Positions 26,449 to 35,381 are shown, counted from the first letter of the stretch. The stretch: 64,000 nt of DNA from Flavobacteriales bacterium (GCA_020635875.1 JACJYY010000006.1:186001-250000); one strand, 5' to 3'. The notes: generated by a model from the sequence alone, not told the origin. Made by a program: numbers and translations.

Positions 26449-27507
26449 CTATTCATTAAAAGGATTCATGTTTTTATAATTGCGTGTCACAAACTGAAAA
26501 GCGGCATGCACAATGTGCCCCATAGACTGGGCATTTTTAAAATTTAAATCTTTAGTGTAGGCAAACAACTCCATCTTCAGCTGGTTGATATGTTCTGCTG
26601 GAGCTATGGTATCATCCTTCATAATTAAAATCAACTTTTGAATCCGAGTTCCTGCTGAAATCATTCGTTTAGCCAAGACAGCACGTTCTTCCTTTTTATA
26701 TTGTTCGATGGATTTATCTTGTAATCTTTCTTTTATCATCTCCATCATCGGAATATTCTCTTTAAAAAACTGAGGACGATAAATCTTAAAATTACCCTCG
26801 TATGACTGTTGATCAAAATCTATAGCTCTTATTTTATATACGACCTTATCAAAATCGTGAGTTGGGATTATCACATAATTATACGAACGCATGTCCCCTA
26901 ACAATCGAATCATACAACGTTCATTGAACTTTACAAATTCTTTGGCAATTTGAGATTTTTCGCTAGACGAACATTTGTCTAACGATTCTTTGATAAAAAC
27001 ATCTCCTGGAATTCCTGCTATATGCTCCTCAATTAAGGTCTCTTCAAAAACTAAAAAATTGATTTTATCAGGAGATAAAATATGTTCCAATTCCAATCCA
27101 TAAATCCGAGAAGCATCAGCTTTTTTTACATAGAAATACGTATAGTTATCATTTAGAATATTGCTGATTTTAACCCGAAAAGGACGTGAATTGCCAAAAG
27201 TACAGTAATCAATGCCATCAACGGTCAAAAATGGGATAATGTCCAAATTCCCGTCTGAGTGTAACAAGGAATAGATTTGCTTGAGGTTATAATCGATTTC
27301 CTCTTGCTCGTATTGATTATAATAGACTCTAATCCACAAGGTATCATTCCCCTGCTTATCGTATATACTAACCGAGCCGGCAAAGTGAGTTAAATCATCA
27401 TAATGAATCGGCACATTAGAAATCCGATTGTACCGATCCAAATAACGCATTAAGGCACTGTTTATTGGATACGTCGGTTTTTTAAATAATACTTTAGGAT
27501 CTGTCAT
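26449..27507 (-). CDS. Uncharacterised protein with a protein-kinase-like (APH-type) fold
   Basis: I do not recognise a named family, but kinase-like motifs occur in order in the 352 residues. These are a possible beta-3 lysine in YFYVKKAD (128-129) with Glu139/141 following, a hinge-like FEETLIEEHIAGIPGD (154-169), a catalytic-loop-like GDMRSYN (Asp205, Asn210, the GDxxxxN spacing of APH kinases), and IDFD (Asp230, the metal-binding DFG equivalent). The ATG at 27507 is chosen because a TATCTTTG promoter box overlaps the earlier TTG. It is upstream of the broken pflB and on the same strand. The substrate is unknown. Confidence 0.65.
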   Translation of the reverse strand: MTDPKVLFKKPTYPINSALMRYLDRYNRISNVPIHYDDLTHFAGSVSIYDKQGNDTLWIRVYYNQYEQEEIDYNLKQIYSLLHSDGNLDIIPFLTVDGIDYCTFGNSRPFRVKISNILNDNYTYFYVKKADASRIYGLELEHILSPDKINFLVFEETLIEEHIAGIPGDVFIKESLDKCSSSEKSQIAKEFVKFNERCMIRLLGDMRSYNYVIIPTHDFDKVVYKIRAIDFDQQSYEGNFKIYRPQFFKENIPMMEMIKERLQDKSIEQYKKEERAVLAKRMISAGTRIQKLILIMKDDTIAPAEHINQLKMELFAYTKDLNFKNAQSMGHIVHAAFQFVTRNYKNMNPFNE

Positions 27508-27534
27508 AACTTGTTTGTTTGCTTTCGCCAAATT

Positions 27535-27542
27535 CAAAGATA
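27535..27542 (-). promoter_or_regulatory. -7 box of the kinase-like gene
   Basis: On the minus strand TATCTTTG (27542-27535) is a perfect TAnnTTTG. It covers the TTG start of the longer reading, so translation most likely begins at the ATG 27507, 27 bases downstream. Confidence 0.6.
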
Positions 27543-27658
27543 CTTAAATTAAGTCCATGCTAAAATTGACATTTATCATAACTTATCAATGTATCCACGG
27601 ATATTTAGGCATTCATAAAAATCTATTTTGTACTTTTAGGCTTCAAAATTTCATTCAC

Positions 27659-28516
27659 ATGAAGATATCATTAGAATATGTTTTTTTAATTATTGGAACT
27701 ATTGTTGTTGCTTGGATTTTGTCCACCTTTTTGAGAAAATCTATAGATTTTTATATCAATCGCAACAGCCAACAACTGGATGCTGACCCTACTAATTTTA
27801 TTTTCTTAAAAAACTCCATCTCATTCATCATTTATTGTATTGGATTGTTTTGGATCTTTTCAAAAATTCCCTATTTCAAAACATTAGGAGATGCCTTATT
27901 TGCCAGTGCTGGAATTTTTGCTGCTATTATAGGATTTGCTTCACAAAAGGCCTTCTCCAATATTATTGGGGGAATTTTCTTACTTATTTTTAAACCTTTT
28001 AGGGTGGGAGACAATATCGAAACTGCGGGGGGGCAAAAAGGAGTTGTCGAAGAAATCACATTACGACATACTGTAATTAAGGATTATGAATTTAGACGGA
28101 TCGTTATTCCTAATAGCATTATGAGTGAGGACACCATTATAAACAGTAGCATTACGGACAAAAAAATCCGGAAGAACATCAACATTGGAATTGCCTATGA
28201 TGCCGATATTGAATTGGCTGAACAAATAATCCGTGACGTCATTTCCCAACACCCTCATTTTATTGATGGCAGAACACCCGAAGAAATAGAACAAAACAAA
28301 CCTATCGTATCTATTAAAGTAACCGGTCTTGGAGACTTCAGCGTTAACTTAAGAGCTTTTGTCTGGACTAAGGATTTTGACACTTCTGTTGAGCTCGAAA
28401 GAGACGTGCTTAGAGAAATAAAATTAACCTTTGACAAAAAAGGAGTTGAAATTCCTTTTCCTTACCGAACTATCGTTTTTAAAAATTCAGACAAAACAAA
28501 AGTATTTCAACCCTAA
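27659..28516 (+). CDS. MscS-family mechanosensitive channel (short form)
   Basis: The 285-residue protein starts MKISLEYVFLIIGTIVVAW and has about three N-terminal helices. It then has the pore helix (LFASAGIFAAIIGFASQKAFSNIIGG) and the MscS beta domain (FKPFRVGDNIETAGGQKGVVEEI, then VIPNSIMSEDTI). An upstream in-frame ATG at 27557 would add residues with no homology, so the ATG at 27659 is preferred. It differs from the MscS at 15183 and is divergent from the kinase-like gene. Confidence 0.88.
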   Translation: MKISLEYVFLIIGTIVVAWILSTFLRKSIDFYINRNSQQLDADPTNFIFLKNSISFIIYCIGLFWIFSKIPYFKTLGDALFASAGIFAAIIGFASQKAFSNIIGGIFLLIFKPFRVGDNIETAGGQKGVVEEITLRHTVIKDYEFRRIVIPNSIMSEDTIINSSITDKKIRKNINIGIAYDADIELAEQIIRDVISQHPHFIDGRTPEEIEQNKPIVSIKVTGLGDFSVNLRAFVWTKDFDTSVELERDVLREIKLTFDKKGVEIPFPYRTIVFKNSDKTKVFQP

Positions 28517-28621
28517 AATACACTGACAAACCCAATATACATAGGACTTTATCAGATTTTAAAATTATCATTCGTTTTTTTTATCAAAAAAGTTTTTGGT
28601 ATTGTTTTTTTATTACTTTAG

Positions 28622-28886
28622 TCCCGATAAATAGTTCAATTTATTGGGAATTATATCGCCTATAACAATGAAGCTTTTTTTTCAAGTGGGGCTCAGGAGC
28701 AATAAGAAGTCTACTCCAAAGGCTACCCTAGGGATAGGGAACCAAATCGTCAGGTTGACTTCTATGATTCTTCATCTATTACGTATGCAATCTCAAATTG
28801 CATACACTCCTAACGGTGTTTACTTAATTCGCGTTTGATAAAGTTATTGATATACATTTTACTTCAGGTTAATGGACTATTAACCT
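28622..28886 (+). ncRNA. Structured leader RNA upstream of the polyamine operon (candidate cis-regulator)
   Basis: The 402-base gap before speA holds four strong stems. H1 pairs 28622-28632 with 28639-28649 (11 pairs including one G-U). H2 pairs AGAAGTC 28705-28711 with GACTTCT 28757-28763 and encloses a CCCTA/TAGGG hairpin (28726-28739) closed by a GGGA tetraloop. H3 pairs 28783-28791 with 28797-28805 (9 perfect pairs). H4 pairs 28866-28873 with 28879-28886 (8 perfect pairs), ending 32 bases before the speA ATG. A 64-codon frame at 28644-28838 runs through it but has no recognisable protein features. I know no named riboswitch that matches. Confidence 0.5.
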
Positions 28887-28918
28887 CCTGTTATTTTCTT
28901 ACAATAATTTTATAAAAC

Positions 28919-30316
28919 ATGAAAACAAAATATATCGACTTAATCGAACAAACATTCTATTTTCCTAAAGATGAATTTGACCTAAAGGATAATGAATTAC
29001 AGTTCCATGGAATAGATTTAATGGAGTTAATAGAACAATATGGAGCTCCCCTTAAGTTCACTTATCTTCCAAAAATTTCTGAAAACATCAATCGTGCTAA
29101 AACATGGTTTGACACTGCCATGAAAGAACAGGGCTATGCAGGCAAATACAACTATTGTTATTGCACCAAGAGTTCTCATTTTAAACATGTATTGGATGAA
29201 GCCTTAAAAAACGATATCCATATCGAAACTTCTTCGGCTTTTGATATCAATATCGTAGAAAACTTAATGGCGTCAGGGAAAATCAACAAAAACACCTACG
29301 TCATCTGTAATGGTTTTAAACGGGATCAATACATTAAAAATATTGCTCGATTGATTAATAATGGTCACAAAAAATGTTACCCTATAATCGATAATTACGA
29401 AGAATTGGACTTGCTCACTCAGTACACCAACAAAAAGTTCAATATAGGTATCCGAATCGCTTCTGAAGAAGAGCCTAAATTCGAGTTTTACACTTCCAGA
29501 TTAGGTATTGGTTACAAAAACATTGTTAGATTTTACAATCAACAAATTCACCACAATCCGCAAGTGAACCTTAAAATGCTCCATTTCTTTATCAATACAG
29601 GCATACGAGATACGGCCTATTATTGGAACGAATTATTAAAATGTATGAAGGTTTACATTAGCCTTAAAAAAGTGTGCCCTACACTAAACAGCTTAAATAT
29701 TGGCGGAGGATTTCCGATTAAAAACTCATTAGCTTTTGAATATGATTATCAATATATGGTTAACGAAATCATACGCCAGATCAAACTCGCTTGTGATGAG
29801 GCTGATGTACCTGTACCTAACATCTTTACAGAATTTGGCAGTTTTACCGTAGGAGAAAGTGGTGGAGCTATTTACGAAGTATTGTATCAAAAACAACAAA
29901 ACGACAGAGAGAAATGGAACATGATAAACTCATCATTTATCACTACTCTCCCTGATAGCTGGGCCATCAACAAGCGATTTATATTACTTGCCATCAATAA
30001 GTGGAACAAAGAGTATGAACGAGTTTTATTGGGTGGACTAACTTGTGATAGCGACGACTATTACAATTCAGAACAACATATGAATGGTATTTATTTACCC
30101 AAATACACCAAAGAAGAGCCATTGTATATTGGGTTCTTTAATACAGGAGCATACCAGGAAACTATTGGCGGTTTTGGAGGTCTACAGCATTGTTTGATCC
30201 CTACACCAAAACATATATTAATTCAGAAAAACGAAAAAGGAGAACTCGAAACAGAAGTTTTTGCCGAACAACAAACATCAGAACAATTACTTTCAATTTT
30301 AGGATACAATAATTAA
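28919..30316 (+). CDS. speA: Arginine decarboxylase (PLP fold type III, alanine racemase-like)
   Basis: The enzyme makes agmatine from arginine, the first step of polyamine synthesis. The 465-residue protein is the short Bacteroidetes form. The PLP lysine is in YCYCTKSSHFKHVL near residue 81. A Gly-rich phosphate-binding loop, LNIGGGFP, follows near 262, then TEFGSF and the CDSDDYY substrate motif. It heads a seven-gene operon and is preceded by a long structured leader. Diaminopimelate or carboxynorspermidine decarboxylase is less likely given the agmatinase-like neighbour 5 bases downstream. Confidence 0.92.
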   Translation: MKTKYIDLIEQTFYFPKDEFDLKDNELQFHGIDLMELIEQYGAPLKFTYLPKISENINRAKTWFDTAMKEQGYAGKYNYCYCTKSSHFKHVLDEALKNDIHIETSSAFDINIVENLMASGKINKNTYVICNGFKRDQYIKNIARLINNGHKKCYPIIDNYEELDLLTQYTNKKFNIGIRIASEEEPKFEFYTSRLGIGYKNIVRFYNQQIHHNPQVNLKMLHFFINTGIRDTAYYWNELLKCMKVYISLKKVCPTLNSLNIGGGFPIKNSLAFEYDYQYMVNEIIRQIKLACDEADVPVPNIFTEFGSFTVGESGGAIYEVLYQKQQNDREKWNMINSSFITTLPDSWAINKRFILLAINKWNKEYERVLLGGLTCDSDDYYNSEQHMNGIYLPKYTKEEPLYIGFFNTGAYQETIGGFGGLQHCLIPTPKHILIQKNEKGELETEVFAEQQTSEQLLSILGYNN

Positions 30317-30321
30317 TTACA

Positions 30322-31182
30322 ATGAATACGTCTAAAAATTATGCTGGGATTCCTGATCAATATGCAGAAGCTAGCACAGCAAAAATCACATTAATCCCTG
30401 TTCCTTTTGACGGAACAAGCACTTGGGGAAAAGGAGCTGATAAAGGGCCTCAAGCATTTTTGGAAGCATCCAAAAATATCGAATTATACGATATAGAAAC
30501 GGATAGTGAAGTGTATAAAAAAGGCATCCACTTATGTGACCCTATTTCTGAAAGTGGTTCCTCAGAAGCCCTGATTAATGCAGTACACGACATTTGTAAA
30601 AGCCACATCAAACGGAATAAATTTGTGACTGTAATAGGAGGTAATCATTCTGTATCTATAGGGGCTATCCGAGCCTTTAATGAGTGCTTTGAAGACTTAA
30701 CAGTTCTTCATATTGATGCTCATGCAGATTTAAAAAAAGAATTTGACGGAACTCCATATAGTCATGCTTCTGCCCTATATGAAGCCAATCAAACCACAAA
30801 CCTTGTTCAGGTAGGCATACGAAGCATGGATAAGTCAGAAAGTACAGTTATGGATAAAGACAATGTGTTTTTTGCACATGAAATGATCAATGACGAACTT
30901 TGGATGGACAAGGCCGTGAGTAATATGACTGATGACGTTTATATTACTTTTGATTTAACTGCTTTTGATCCTTCTATACTACCAAGTGTTGGCAGACCAG
31001 AGCCAGGAGGATTGTTGTGGTATGAAACACTAGATTTTTTAAATCAAGTGTTTGACGAAAAAAATGTAGTCGGATTTGATATTGTAGGATTATGTCCTAA
31101 TCCAAATGATAAATCATCGGATGTATTAGCAGCGAAACTGTTTTATAAAATGTTAAGTTATAAATTCGAAAATAACAGATAA
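30322..31182 (+). CDS. speB: Agmatinase/ureohydrolase-family protein with one altered metal ligand
   Basis: The ureohydrolase family hydrolyses agmatine to putrescine and urea using two manganese ions. The 286-residue protein has GGNHSV near residue 111, HIDAHADL near 131 and YSHASALYEA near 150, all as expected. The last motif reads TFDLTAFDPS instead of the usual DxDxxDP, so the second Asp (Asp234 of rat arginase, a ligand of MnB) is Thr. The following loop is SVGRPEPGG, where relatives known to me have STGTPEPGG. It may be inactive or act on another substrate. It is placed between speA and the deoxyhypusine synthase-like gene. Confidence 0.85.
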   Translation: MNTSKNYAGIPDQYAEASTAKITLIPVPFDGTSTWGKGADKGPQAFLEASKNIELYDIETDSEVYKKGIHLCDPISESGSSEALINAVHDICKSHIKRNKFVTVIGGNHSVSIGAIRAFNECFEDLTVLHIDAHADLKKEFDGTPYSHASALYEANQTTNLVQVGIRSMDKSESTVMDKDNVFFAHEMINDELWMDKAVSNMTDDVYITFDLTAFDPSILPSVGRPEPGGLLWYETLDFLNQVFDEKNVVGFDIVGLCPNPNDKSSDVLAAKLFYKMLSYKFENNR

Positions 31183-31191
31183 AATTAAACC

Positions 31192-32166
31192 ATGAATAAT
31201 AGAGGACCTATCTCAAATTTTATAGAAAAATACTATTTACACTTTAATGCAGCTACCGTCGTAGATGCAGCCAAAGGCTATGAAGACCAACTGAATAACG
31301 GAGCTAAAATGTTGGTTTCGTTAGCTGGTGCAATGAGTACTGCCGAATTAGGCAAAATATTCGCTGAAATGATTAGACAAGATAAAGTGCAAATCATTTC
31401 CTGTACAGGAGCCAATTTGGAAGAAGATATTATGAACCTAGTCGCTCATTCACACTATAAACGTGTGCCTAACTATAGAGACCTTACGCCACAAGACGAA
31501 TGGGATTTATTGGAAAAAGGACTCAATCGTGTAACAGATACTTGTATTCCTGAAGAAGAAGCTTTCCGAAGAATTCAAAAACACATCGTAAAAATTTGGA
31601 AAGAAGCGGAAGCCAAAGGAGAACGCTATTTACCACATGAATTCATGTACAAATTGTTGTTGTCAGGAGCGTTAGAAGAATACTACGAAATTGATCTAAA
31701 GGACTCTTGGATGTACGCTGCGGCCGAAAAAAATCTACCTATCGTTTGTCCAGGTTGGGAAGACAGCACCATGGGGAACATTTTTGCGAGCTATGTATTG
31801 AAAGGAGAATTAAAAGCCGGTACTATGAAGTCAGGTATTGAGTACATGACATTCCTAGCGGATTGGTACACTGAAAATTCTGAAAAAGGCATCGGTTTCT
31901 TCCAAATTGGGGGAGGTATTGCAGGAGATTTCCCGATTTGTGTTGTGCCTATGTTGTATCAGGACATGGAACGTACAGACACTCCTTTCTGGAGCTACTT
32001 CTGTCAAATTTCAGACTCCACCACTAGTTTTGGTTCGTATTCAGGTGCTGTACCTAATGAAAAAATCACATGGGGTAAATTAGACATAGATACTCCTAAA
32101 TTTATCATTGAATCAGATGCGACTATTGTTGCTCCTTTAATTTTTGCTTACCTCTTAAAAATGTAG
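31192..32166 (+). CDS. Deoxyhypusine synthase-like protein, probably homospermidine synthase
   Basis: The 324-residue protein belongs to the deoxyhypusine synthase family, NAD-dependent enzymes that transfer an aminobutyl group. The NAD region is visible (LVSLAGAMSTAELGK, then SCTGANLEEDI). The catalytic lysine is in ITWGKLD near the C-terminus, followed by the typical SDATIVAPLIFAY. Bacteria have no eIF5A, so the family is thought to make homospermidine from putrescine or spermidine here. Homospermidine is known as a main polyamine of Flavobacteriaceae. It lies 9 bases after speB. Confidence 0.85.
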   Translation: MNNRGPISNFIEKYYLHFNAATVVDAAKGYEDQLNNGAKMLVSLAGAMSTAELGKIFAEMIRQDKVQIISCTGANLEEDIMNLVAHSHYKRVPNYRDLTPQDEWDLLEKGLNRVTDTCIPEEEAFRRIQKHIVKIWKEAEAKGERYLPHEFMYKLLLSGALEEYYEIDLKDSWMYAAAEKNLPIVCPGWEDSTMGNIFASYVLKGELKAGTMKSGIEYMTFLADWYTENSEKGIGFFQIGGGIAGDFPICVVPMLYQDMERTDTPFWSYFCQISDSTTSFGSYSGAVPNEKITWGKLDIDTPKFIIESDATIVAPLIFAYLLKM

Positions 32167-32170
32167 AACA

Positions 32171-32413
32171 ATGAAAAGAGTAATTGTTGATTATAAAAAA
32201 TTAAATCAAACCATTTTGGAATTGCTTGTGCAAAAATATCCTGATGGCTATGAAGATCGCGATATCATTAGCTTTAAAAATGCCAAAAACGAAGTCATTG
32301 AATGCGTTGAAGTCAAGACTGAAGATACTACCTATTTGGTAAAAATCAGCAAACGACTAATCGAAGCGATGGAAGATTTTGACCCTGATTCTCCAGAAAT
32401 TATTGACGTATAA
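32171..32413 (+). CDS. Small conserved acidic protein of the polyamine operon
   Basis: This 80-residue protein starts MKRVIVDYKKLNQTILELL and ends in an acidic tail (MEDFDPDSPEIIDV). It looks like a small alpha/beta domain with no signal peptide. Close relatives occur across flavobacteria as 'hypothetical' and are sometimes misnamed DNA primase. The function is unknown. It sits 4 bases after the deoxyhypusine synthase-like gene and 47 bases before the GNAT-nitrilase gene. Confidence 0.75.
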   Translation: MKRVIVDYKKLNQTILELLVQKYPDGYEDRDIISFKNAKNEVIECVEVKTEDTTYLVKISKRLIEAMEDFDPDSPEIIDV

Positions 32414-32460
32414 TAATTGATATAGAAGTGATTTAGTCAATAAACATTTACTATACTATA

Positions 32461-33987
32461 ATGAAAACAAGCGATATAGAAAACATAGAATTAGATTTCC
32501 TAAAACTATCTGATTACCAAGAATTGAAATCGGCAATGATTGATTCTTATCAAGAAATGCCCGAAGCCTATTGGAGAGAGAGCCATATCAAGAAGCTGAT
32601 AGGAATATTCGAGGAAGGTCAAGTGGTTATAAAGGTCAATAATCAATTAGCAGGTTGCGCCCTATCGCTTATTATCAACTACAGTGATTTTGACAATAAT
32701 CATACTTATGAGCAGATAACTGGAGACTATACATTCAATACCCACACGAATGACGGTGATGTATTGTACGGTATAGACGTTTTTATTAAACCAGAATTTC
32801 GTGGGTTACGGTTAGGGCGTAGATTATACGACTATCGTAAAGAATTATGTGAAAAACGAAATTTGAGAGGCATTGCTTTTGGAGGACGAATTCCTAATTA
32901 CCATAAATACAGCGATACGCTTTCGGCAAAAGAATACATAGAGAAAGTAAAACGAAAGGAAATAAATGATCCTGTTCTAAATTTTCAAATCTCTAACGAT
33001 TTTCATCCTTCAAAGATTCTTACCAATTATTTGAAAGGAGATCAAAACTCAAAAGATTTTGCCGTGCTTTTAGAGTGGGATAACATTTACTATGAAAAAC
33101 CTTCAAAAAAGGCAACCTCAACTAAGAAAAATATCAGACTGGGACTTATTCAATGGCAAATGAGACCGTATAAGAACTTGGAAGATTTATTAGAGCAAGC
33201 TGAATACTTTATCGATGCAGTAGCAGGTTATCGTTCTGATTTTGCCTTATTTCCTGAGTTCTTTAATGCGCCCTTGATGGCCAAAAACAACCATTTGAAA
33301 GAATCGGATGCGATTAGAGAATTAGCCCAACATACTGAGGCCATAGTTCAGAAATTTTCTGAGTTCTCTATTTCCTACAACATCAACATCATTACAGGTA
33401 GTATGCCCGAAATGAAAAATGGTAATTTGTACAACGTAGGGTATTTATGCAAGAGAAACGGAACCGTCGAACGCTATGAGAAAATTCATGTAACTCCTGA
33501 TGAGGCTAAAGTATGGGGTATGCAAGGAGGTTCTGAATTAAAAAGTTTTGATACCGATTGTGGCAAAATAGGAGTTTTAATTTGTTATGATTCTGAATTC
33601 CCTGAGCTAAGTCGACTACTCGCTGATGAAGGCATGGACATCTTATTTGTACCGTTTTTGACAGACACACAAAATGGTTATTCACGAGTGAGACATTGTG
33701 CGCAAGCCAGAGCCATAGAAAATGAATGTTACGTGGCCATAGCAGGTAGCGTGGGTAACTTGCCTAACGTTAACAATATGGATATTCAATTTGCCCAATC
33801 CATGGTGTTTACTCCTTGTGATTTTGCTTTCCCTACCACCGGTATTAAAGCAGAGGCAACGCCTAACACTGAAATGATATTAATTGCAGATGTTGACACT
33901 TCACTTTTAAGAGAGCTCAATCAATTTGGAGCTGTAAGAAATCTAAAAGACAGAAGAAAAGATGTCTTTAAACTTGAAAAACTATAA
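32461..33987 (+). CDS. GNAT acetyltransferase - carbon-nitrogen hydrolase fusion protein
   Basis: The 508-residue protein joins two enzymes. Residues about 1-200 are a GNAT domain, with the acetyl-CoA loop RGLRLGRRLYDYR. Residues about 225-508 are a nitrilase-superfamily amidase with the complete Glu-Lys-Cys triad: LFPEFF, YEKIHVTPDE and GVLICYDSEFPE. The fusion is widespread in Bacteroidetes and its substrate is not established. Being 2 bases before the RimB-RimK gene and in the polyamine operon, it could acylate and de-amidate a polyamine- or glutamate-linked compound, but this is inference. Confidence 0.88.
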   Translation: MKTSDIENIELDFLKLSDYQELKSAMIDSYQEMPEAYWRESHIKKLIGIFEEGQVVIKVNNQLAGCALSLIINYSDFDNNHTYEQITGDYTFNTHTNDGDVLYGIDVFIKPEFRGLRLGRRLYDYRKELCEKRNLRGIAFGGRIPNYHKYSDTLSAKEYIEKVKRKEINDPVLNFQISNDFHPSKILTNYLKGDQNSKDFAVLLEWDNIYYEKPSKKATSTKKNIRLGLIQWQMRPYKNLEDLLEQAEYFIDAVAGYRSDFALFPEFFNAPLMAKNNHLKESDAIRELAQHTEAIVQKFSEFSISYNINIITGSMPEMKNGNLYNVGYLCKRNGTVERYEKIHVTPDEAKVWGMQGGSELKSFDTDCGKIGVLICYDSEFPELSRLLADEGMDILFVPFLTDTQNGYSRVRHCAQARAIENECYVAIAGSVGNLPNVNNMDIQFAQSMVFTPCDFAFPTTGIKAEATPNTEMILIADVDTSLLRELNQFGAVRNLKDRRKDVFKLEKL

Positions 33988-33989
33988 AA

Positions 33990-35366
33990 ATGCCCAACAC
34001 AAAGATGCAAATTATCGGCTGTGAAGAATGGTGTACATTCGAAGAATTAGGTATTCCAGCTATCAAAGCCAGAGTAGATTCGGGAGCCAAAACATCCTCG
34101 TTACAAGCCAATAACATCAAAGTTTTTCATAAAAACTTGGAGCCTTGGGTTCAGTTTGAGGTCAATCCATTGCAAGACAACAGAAGCATTTCCATCCAGT
34201 GCAAATCCCCCATTTATGATACTCGAATCATTAAAAGTTCTAGCGGAATTGCCGAAGAACGCATTGTCATAAAAAAGGCTGTTACTGTAGGTAATGAGAC
34301 GTTTGAAATCGAATTGAATTTAGCCAGTAGAGAAACGATGGAATATCGCATGCTATTGGGACGTGAGGCTATTAACGGTCGCTTTTTAGTCAATCCAGCC
34401 GAAAGTTTTACACAAGGTCAATTGACACATGCTGAAATTAGCCATAAATACAAGACTTTTGAAAAAGAGCAAACGGGTCTAAAAATCGCCTTATTAGCGA
34501 GTAACCCTAATCTCTATAGCAACCAAAGAATTATGGAAGCTGGAACTGCAAAAGGACACAAAATGGTGTTTTTGAATGTGGAACAGGCGTATATGAAATT
34601 AGATGCTTTACAACCAGAAATACGCTATAGAGGAGGAAATATTATCAGTGAGTTTGATGCGGTAATTCCGCGGATTAAACCTTCGGTAACATTCTATGGT
34701 TGTGCGATGATTAGGCAGTTCGACTCTATGGGAACCTATTGTCTAAACTCTGCAGAAGCCATTACTAACTCCAGAGACAAATTATTAGCGACACAGTTAT
34801 TTGCAAGAAATGATATCCATATACCGATTACAGGTTTTGCCAAATCACCACTTGAAACCAAGGATTTGATTAAAATGGTTAATGGCGCTCCTCTTATTAT
34901 TAAACTTTTGGAAAGTACTCAAGGACGTGGTGTAGTTTTGGCGGAGACCAATAAAGCTGCAGAAAGTGTAATTAATGCTTTTAAAAGTGTTCAGACCAAT
35001 ATCTTAGTACAAGAGTTTATTAAAGAGGCTAATGGGCAAGATATTCGCTGTTTTGTAGTAAATGGTAAAGTGGTTGCCTCCATACAACGACAAGCCACCA
35101 AAGGCGAATTTAGAGCCAATATCCATCAAGGAGGTACTGCATCAAAAATTAAAATTACCAGCGAAGAACGTAAACTAGCCTTAAAAGCTGCCAAAATATT
35201 AAATCTACCTGTTGCTGGAGTTGACATTATTAGATCCAATAAAGGGCCGTTATTATTAGAGGTTAATTCCTCTCCTGGCTTAGAAGGCATCGAAAATGCG
35301 ACAGGTCAAAACATAGCCAACTATATCATTGAAGCGGTCGAAAAAAAGCTAAATTACAAGCCTTAA
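33990..35366 (+). CDS. RimB-like retropepsin - RimK-like ATP-grasp glutamate ligase fusion
   Basis: The 458-residue protein starts with an 'ATP-dependent zinc protease' (RimB-type, retropepsin-like) domain at about 1-145. It carries the active-site loop RVDSGAKTSSLQA near residue 30 and MLLGREAINGRFLV. From about 165 it is an ATP-grasp ligase of the RimK type: IIKLLESTQGRGVVLA, ILVQEFIKEANGQDIRCFVV, and the metal-binding end LLLEVNSSPGLEGIE. RimK adds glutamates to ribosomal protein S6 in E. coli, where RimB is a separate protease partner. The two are fused here, and the true target in this organism is not known. Confidence 0.88.
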   Translation: MPNTKMQIIGCEEWCTFEELGIPAIKARVDSGAKTSSLQANNIKVFHKNLEPWVQFEVNPLQDNRSISIQCKSPIYDTRIIKSSSGIAEERIVIKKAVTVGNETFEIELNLASRETMEYRMLLGREAINGRFLVNPAESFTQGQLTHAEISHKYKTFEKEQTGLKIALLASNPNLYSNQRIMEAGTAKGHKMVFLNVEQAYMKLDALQPEIRYRGGNIISEFDAVIPRIKPSVTFYGCAMIRQFDSMGTYCLNSAEAITNSRDKLLATQLFARNDIHIPITGFAKSPLETKDLIKMVNGAPLIIKLLESTQGRGVVLAETNKAAESVINAFKSVQTNILVQEFIKEANGQDIRCFVVNGKVVASIQRQATKGEFRANIHQGGTASKIKITSEERKLALKAAKILNLPVAGVDIIRSNKGPLLLEVNSSPGLEGIENATGQNIANYIIEAVEKKLNYKP

Positions 35367-35381
35367 TCGAACAACCTATTA

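Noticed and set aside
28681..28763. Possible tmRNA, SRP RNA or RNase P RNA in the speA leader
   Set aside because: The conserved landmarks of these RNAs (tmRNA ends and tag frame, the GGAA apical loop with its flanking bulge, the RNase P core) were not found.
28644..28838. 64-codon reading frame before speA
   Set aside because: It has no family features and runs through strong hairpins, with similar openness in another frame. Treated as part of the RNA leader, though a small protein cannot be fully excluded.
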